Below, piece by piece: positions 58,277 to 64,000 of a stretch of DNA of 64,000 nucleotides. Numbering within the stretch: the first letter of the stretch is position 1; each line of letters begins with the position of its first letter. Made by a program: the position numbers and the translations under genes. The notes below the pieces were generated by a model. It had not been told where the DNA came from. It saw only the letters and a list, made by a program, of their open reading frames with translations, and did not search any database. This DNA is from Sipunculus nudus (Eukaryota > Annelida > Sipuncula > Golfingiida > Sipunculidae), in the NCBI GenBank assembly GCA_026874595.1, contig CM049317.1, positions 64,128,118-64,192,117 of the forward strand. Reading direction: 5' to 3'.

Positions 58277-59040
58277 ACAACATGGTCTATCAAGTCTGTA
58301 TATGCTTTACGACGACGATAAATGTCGTTTGTTTTGTCTAACGGCATTAGATTATATGATTGTGAAATACTAAAATTTGTCAGTGTTCACAGGATAACCA
58401 CGGATCCTTTAAAAGCAATAACAACCACATAAAATAATTTATTAATCAGCAACCATCGGGAGTTTTTATCTTGCATTCATCGAACATGATTAAACAACCG
58501 ATTCCTAACCTCAGTGCACAGAGCAGTTTCAAAACGATCGGTAGCTTCATGGAAGTACTTTACTTACAGGGTTGATATGTGAGCGCACACTTAACTTTAT
58601 AAATTCGACAAATCAATAATGTCACATGCGCACACAACTTGATCACTGAAATTTTTTGTTCTCCAGGAAAGCTTTTCCTATTTACGCGTTTTAATTAAGT
58701 GTCCACTAAATGATGTCACCAGTGTGTCTTTTCACCTGCCAACACCTTAAAAGGTGCCCATTTACATACCTTTTGAAAAGAATTTATCTGATTTATGGCT
58801 TCCTCTGTGTATACATTAATGATCTGAGGGTAATTTTGGTTATGAAAAGTTCTTATAAGGCTTCCGTGAATGATGTATGGACATATTAATCAACAACATA
58901 TTTGTAAACATAGCAATGTTACCGAAGTGGTAGGTTGCATATATGCGGAGGTAGAAAGGTAACTTGTTGCAAAACGCAGTTTGTTGAGCTCTGGCTTATC
59001 TGACTTGCCGCCAGATGCCTTGTTAAATTTGTTTTATTTT

Positions 59041-59165
59041 GGCCGGCCCCTACTAAATATAAACACGTTGATATAAACAAAACAAGCAGCCTGTGTGCGG
59101 TGATATCCACGTTTTCTGGCATATTTTTTTATAAATGCTCAAAGGGATTACCTTCAGTTAAAAAA
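59041..59165. repeat. Dispersed repeat matching 22707-22830
   Basis: Same ordered blocks as the intron 1 copy, ending AAAGGGATTACC. The minus-strand frame 58919-59122 overlaps it. Confidence 0.5.
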
Positions 59166-59349
59166 GGTCAGATAGGTGATTAGGCCCCTTTAAAGACGTG
59201 TGATTTTACCTTACTTATTAAGTTTGAGATGTGTGTGATATAATTGAATATCGTATTAATAGTTTCCACGTGCGGACTTCTATCAAATCAACTTATCTCC
59301 TCACCAGTGTGGAGTGAATACAACAACCTGTCACCCACAGGTGTATCAA

Positions 59350-60397
59350 TCTATTACTTATAAAAGGAATTCGGTTCACGTTTGTTCGCAATGTTCTCTA
59401 AAACCGCGTTGTGTACAATACTGTGCCATACATCATTTTAAAGGTTGTTAACCCTGCAGTGACATAGGCGATATGAGAATAAATAATTTTTAATGTACAT
59501 ATAATTTTGAGTGATTTTTCCTTTTTTTACTGACTTGCACGGAGGTTAGACCGAGCACAGCCGAACTGCCTTCGGCAATGACCGGAATGCGTGCATCGTG
59601 GTCACTCAACCTCAAACACTATTAAGGACTATTGTCCATATGAATAACGCTTGCTTTCAGTGAGGGATTTGATTATGTCTGGCCTTACATTTGAACAAGG
59701 CTCTCACCCACGTGTGTGGTCAGCAAAAGATAAAAACACATGTTTCTCGCTTAATGAAATGGAGAGTTCAACCCAGGAGGATTAATGACGAAACCTTATT
59801 TAAGGTCCAAATTTCAGGAACAGGGGTCGGGTGGAGTGGTGGCGGGGGTTCAGGCCTCAAAATTTGTCTGATAAGATGAAAAAAAAGGTTGGTGTGGCTG
59901 AAATGAGATACGGACCCTCTGCATGGAGTCCCGTTGGGTCCGCTTCTGCTACTTACGACGTATGTATATTTCTGTTTCTTTCTTCAGGAACAGTTTCCGT
60001 GCAACGTACATTTAAAAAATCTTTATATAGATATAAAATAAATCTTTCATGTGTTCCTCCCATCAACCTAATATTTATACGTCCTACGATAGAACCCAGT
60101 CAAATATCATAAAAAACCTAAATGCCCCCGCGTCTCATTCCGGTTCGCAATGTAAACATCATCACTGCCCAGGTCTTCAAAGTAATCATACCGGGGTATG
60201 AATTTCTTGCCACGAGCACAGCGCCACAAAATAAATGTAAAAATATTTATACATATCTTTTTGAGACAGTTTCCCACTGAAAACCTCTATTTTCTGTTAA
60301 CTTTTAGAATAAAAAAAAAGGGGCAACATTCCACATCTCAGTCAATATATCTTCCCAACCCCGGTAATAAGCCTGGTATACCGGGTTTATCAGCTAG
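59350..60397 (+). mobile_element. Non-autonomous Helitron, copy 2 (longest)
   Basis: A/TCTATTACTTATAAAAGG at the left; at the right a CCCGG-TATACCGGG hairpin about 10 bp before CTAG/T. Shares the internal GAACTGCCTTCGGCA segment and GAATAACGCTTGCTTTCAG with copy 1. No protein is encoded. Confidence 0.85.
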
Positions 60398-60692
60398 TAC
60401 ATCATAATTTGATTTTTAACCTTCCACCGCCTCACTTGTCTTTCTGACGCCAGGTGCCGCTACCGCTATGACCGGTGCGCCTTTCATTGAACAGCTTTTT
60501 CAGGAAACTTGAAAAAGGGGAGCCCCGTTTGTCATGCTCAAGGAATCGTCTCCCGTAAGGTTATTCCAGCTGATAGCATGTGCCCATTCATTACGGGTCA
60601 GGATTAACTTCGTGACAAGCAAACGCAATGCCCGAAACTGGATTAACAACGTATGGCTAGGTGTGCTAAATGTGCACCCAGGCGATAAAATG

Positions 60693-61028
60693 TCCTAAAT
60701 GTCCATTTTCAAAGCCCAGAAACATGTACACAATATTTCTCGATCTAAAATGAAGCAATGTATTGTAGTTTTTAAAGTTTTTTTTAAGATTTGTAGTTTA
60801 GATTTGCCTCATCTATTTTAACACCATTTATTGTTAAAACCACAGATATTATACATCAGTATTCCATGCAGGCAGTTTGTACATTTCACATCAGTATATA
60901 TGCAAAATTTTCTGGCCCTGAATATAAGTAAAAACATGAACTTACTGCATGATATAGGAATTACACGTATTTACTGAAAGTGTTAGGAAATATGTTTATT
61001 TCCTGATTTGACATATTCACTGTTACAC

Positions 61029-61077
<49 letters not shown>

Positions 61078-61268
61078 ATATTGTGTGCATTGAAGCGCCA
61101 AAAACGTCCAAATGTCCATTTACACAGCCCAAAACATGTACACACACTGTTTCTTGATCTAAAATGAAACAATATCTTATGATTTGTACTTTCTATTTGC
61201 CTCATCTATTATGCACCATCTGTTGTTAACACCACGTAATATACAGGTATTCTTTGCAGGCTGTTTTT
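60693..61268. repeat. Duplicated ~170-190-bp segment flanking a GT microsatellite
   Basis: AAATGTCCATTT, AAACATGTACACA, GATCTAAAATGAA, TTTGCCTCATCTATT and TGCAGGC recur in order at 60693-60880 and 61107-61262. The spacer has a GT/TA microsatellite at 61026-61078. Confidence 0.75.
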
Positions 61269-61431
61269 CATTTATTAGTCTTGATCACAAGGGCCACTAA
61301 GAATTTAAGTTCGTCTTTTAAACGTTTTAAGTGTTACCCTTGGTTTATGTTAAGCCCCATAAATATATGATGAATTTTCCATGAACGCATGTATCAGACA
61401 ACCTAAATAAAAATAGAAATATGCATTCTAA

Positions 61432-61812
61432 GGAATGCAGGCCTCCGCCATGTGGGCGGTCTGTAATATGGGATGCTCCCCAAAACGTGTTTCTGTTCTC
61501 TTATTCGGCTCATACTCCCAGATTCATTCATGCAAAAGTTCCCACACCCCGTGTTTGCATTCAACTACTCGGCCCATATTAACAGGTTTATTCGTTCATT
61601 AGAGACTTTACATTTGTATATATTCCCGGACATCTTTCTGGCCCGGATTATAAGGCCGACCAACACCAAAATCTAATCGAATCTTCCTTGGTTCATTCCC
61701 GAAATGCCCTGAAAAGTTTGAAATGAAATTCGGCTCATGATTGCGTTAGTTAAGTTGTGAACAAACACACATCCACAAACGCACACACAGGAACGGCGGA
61801 GACAATTAATCA
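61432..61812 (+). mobile_element. CCTCCGCC-ended interspersed element, longest copy
   Basis: It starts GGAATGCAGGCCTCCGCCATG and ends GGAACGGCGGAGACAATTA, giving a short inverted CTCCGCC terminus. The interior matches 41780-42110. Confidence 0.65.
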
Positions 61813-62067
61813 GGCACCCCCCCCCCCCCCCACCCCCGTACTCGGGTTCACTTGTTTGACTGCAGAAACGAAAAAAGTTTAATGTAAGAATTTTATTTTT
61901 TAAGTGCTTCAAAGGAGGCCTAGATAACTGGACGTAAAACAGAAGAAAATAAATACAGCCATGTATGCTAGACCACCCGGGACTCACAGGAGTACTACTC
62001 TGTAATTATAGGCATAAAAATCCCACAGTGCACTGGGGGTTCTTAATATGCCTCACTGTTAGTAGAA

Positions 62068-62905
62068 TCTAATACTTATAAAAGGAATTCGGTCCACCCT
62101 TGTTCGCAATGATTCCTGAAACCACTTTGCGTATGAAACTGTGCCAAAACTCATTTAAAAGGTTATTGTTCCCGCAGTGACATCGCCGATATAAGAATAT
62201 AAAAATTTTAATGTATACATCATTTTGAGTGATTTTGGGTGTTTTCTGACCTGAGTGGAGACAACCACCGTAAACAGCCGAACTGCCTTCGGTAAAGACC
62301 GGATTGCCTGATATTCACCTTCAGAGCAGGATAACGGACTATTGTGCATGTGAATAACCTTGCTTTCACGCAGCAAGGGCTTTAAGCATGTTTGGCCTGA
62401 TATTTGACCCAGGCTCTGACCCAGGTGCGTGGTCAGTATATGTGAAAAACACATGACTCTCACTTTATGAATAGGAGGGGTTCAACAAAACCTAAAAAAC
62501 AAAACCTAAAACAAGGTCCACATTTCCGGGAAAGGGGTGGAGGCAGTATGGGGCCGGGTTTCCAGTCATCAAAACTCGTCTGATACGTTAAAAAAAAACG
62601 GTTGCAACTTCACTTAGGTCCGCTTCTGCTACTAAGGAGGTATGCATGTTTCTGTATCTTTCCTCGGGAAAAGATACTCTGTCTTAAAACATACATTTAA
62701 TTAATCTTTCATGTCTTCCTCACATCAACCTATTCTTTATACGTCCAACAAAGATAATCAAAACCTGAATGCCCCCGTGCCCACTGAAAATCTATATTTT
62801 CTTTTAACTTTTAAAATTTAAAAAAAATGAGCCAACATTCCTCATTTTAATTAAATTCATCTCCCCAACTCCGGTAAAAACCGGTATACCGGGGTTATCA
62901 GCTAG
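62068..62905 (+). mobile_element. Non-autonomous Helitron, copy 3
   Basis: A/TCTAATACTTATAAAAGG at the left; CCGGTATACCGG hairpin region then TCAGCTAG/T at the right. More diverged internally than copies 1 and 2. The minus frame at 62155-62463 is incidental. Confidence 0.82.
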
Positions 62906-63931
62906 TATATATATAAAACGAGATTTTGATTGAGACGCCCCCTGGTGGGACACACAATAACTTTAAATGTTTATCAGATTAAATATAGAGAATGTCACCT
63001 GAATCTCAGAGATTTCAATTAATTTGTTTACTACTTATATACGTTAAAAATAATCTCTTGAACCTTTATAAAAAAATAAGCCAAACACAAAAGAACGTCT
63101 ACGCCGAAATGGTCACGCCATTTTTCTGTTTGTCAGCAAGTACTGTGTTTACTAACAGCTTGTATTAAAAAAAAGCCCACACATCCGTTACAGAGGCGTC
63201 ATAGAATTTTCTCAGAAAAATTCTTGTTGGAGATCATTAACACGGAGAGTAAGGAACAAACCACATAAATTCTATAGAAAAGGTAGGTTGATAGATGACT
63301 TTAATTTAGTACAATCACACCTGTACCGGGACTCGGTTGACCCTGTGGCCCCGCTGCCCGAAGATCGGCCAGTACCAGTAGTTTAGTTTACAAAAACACT
63401 AAAGGTGGCACCTGTGTGCATAATTATAGGATTCGCTGTGGTCCTCGTCGCTTGATGTTACTGGGTCCCCTATGGAGAAAGAGTGCAAATAACTTCACAC
63501 CAAACGGGAAGAAACCCATACAAGAAATGATCACTGAATAGGAGAAAAAAAGAAATGAGTAGTTTTAAATATCGCTGTATTTATCTTTTCTTGTTTTCAG
63601 ATGAAACTTATTTATTCCTCGTCATTTCATATGCATATGGTCTGCGCCTTAGTGGTGTGTCAATTTATCATTAAATTGGTTGTATTATTGTATAATCAAT
63701 CAAGAACCATCATGTATCGTATGCAAAAATAAATCATATTAAATCATGTAAAAAATACAGGAAAGACGGGATACAAAGTTGCGAACGGCTATAAACCCTA
63801 ACCTATTGCAGCGAACAAGTGTCAACAACCCGACCGTTATCTTGATCTTCTAGCGTGATGCACAAGTCAGGCTGAAATAACTCAGTCAATATTTACTGAA
63901 TAGTTCTAGAGAGCTGATTTCACGGTAATAT
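62906..63931. other. Flank, no gene seen
   Basis: AT-rich sequence without recognised coding or repeat structure. Confidence 0.5.
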
Positions 63932-64000
63932 TCTACCAAGCGCCAACATCCGAGCCATGAAGAGTGCCTCGTATTCGTTATTATAACTAGTTGTACAATC
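63932..64000. repeat. Dispersed repeat, copy B, cut by the window edge
   Basis: TCTACCAAGCGCCAACATC, GAGCCATGAAGAGTGCC and TTGTACAATC parallel 15110-15178. Confidence 0.5.

Noticed and set aside
62155-62463. 102-codon minus-strand frame
   Set aside because: Falls inside Helitron copy 3 and is not conserved in copies 1 and 2.

Overview
This is a eukaryotic nuclear window. It is AT-rich, with very long introns, GT-AG splice junctions and dense transposon and satellite debris. The style of repeats (tRNA-derived SINEs, short-TIR elements, CGGAC-type repeats, long TA runs) and the type of secreted Cu/Zn superoxide dismutase suggest a marine lophotrochozoan, most likely a mollusc. That placement is an inference, because no diagnostic species sequence is visible.

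The only gene that can be rebuilt with confidence is a + strand secreted copper/zinc superoxide dismutase (SOD). It has five coding exons: 21160-21208, 39752-39843, 45128-45306, 53419-53545 and 54168-54347. The joined frame is open for 208 residues plus a stop. It has a signal peptide, all seven metal-ligand positions, the catalytic arginine, the disulfide pair and a hydrophobic C-terminal tail that suggests a GPI anchor or membrane segment. At the left edge (203-394) lies the last exon of a second SOD of the same type and strand. The window therefore cuts a tandem SOD cluster: the tail of one gene, about 20.8 kb of spacer, and one complete gene.

The most unusual feature is in intron 3. From 45272 to about 52991 there is a 53-bp minisatellite of roughly 145 copies. 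Its first unit is the exon 3/intron 3 boundary itself: 35 nt of SOD coding sequence plus the real 5' splice site and 18 nt of intron. The intron therefore carries over a hundred near-copies of its own splice donor in the sense orientation.

Layout: 1-700, end of the upstream SOD. 700-20900, spacer with several short DNA transposons (4065-4533 has TAA target duplications), a dead LINE reverse-transcriptase fragment, tandem repeats, hexamer-rich elements and TA microsatellites. 20940-21160, probable promoter and 5' UTR. 21209-39751, intron 1 (18.5 kb) with a SINE, a Helitron, tandem arrays and a local duplication. 39844-45127, intron 2, with a 57-bp minisatellite split by a Harbinger-like element. 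45307-53418, intron 3 with the 53-bp array. 53546-54167, short intron 4. 54348-64000, 3' flank with a nuclear-receptor-motif array split by a mariner-like element, a SINE, two more Helitrons and other repeats. No rRNA, intact tRNA gene, CRISPR array or prokaryotic feature was found.
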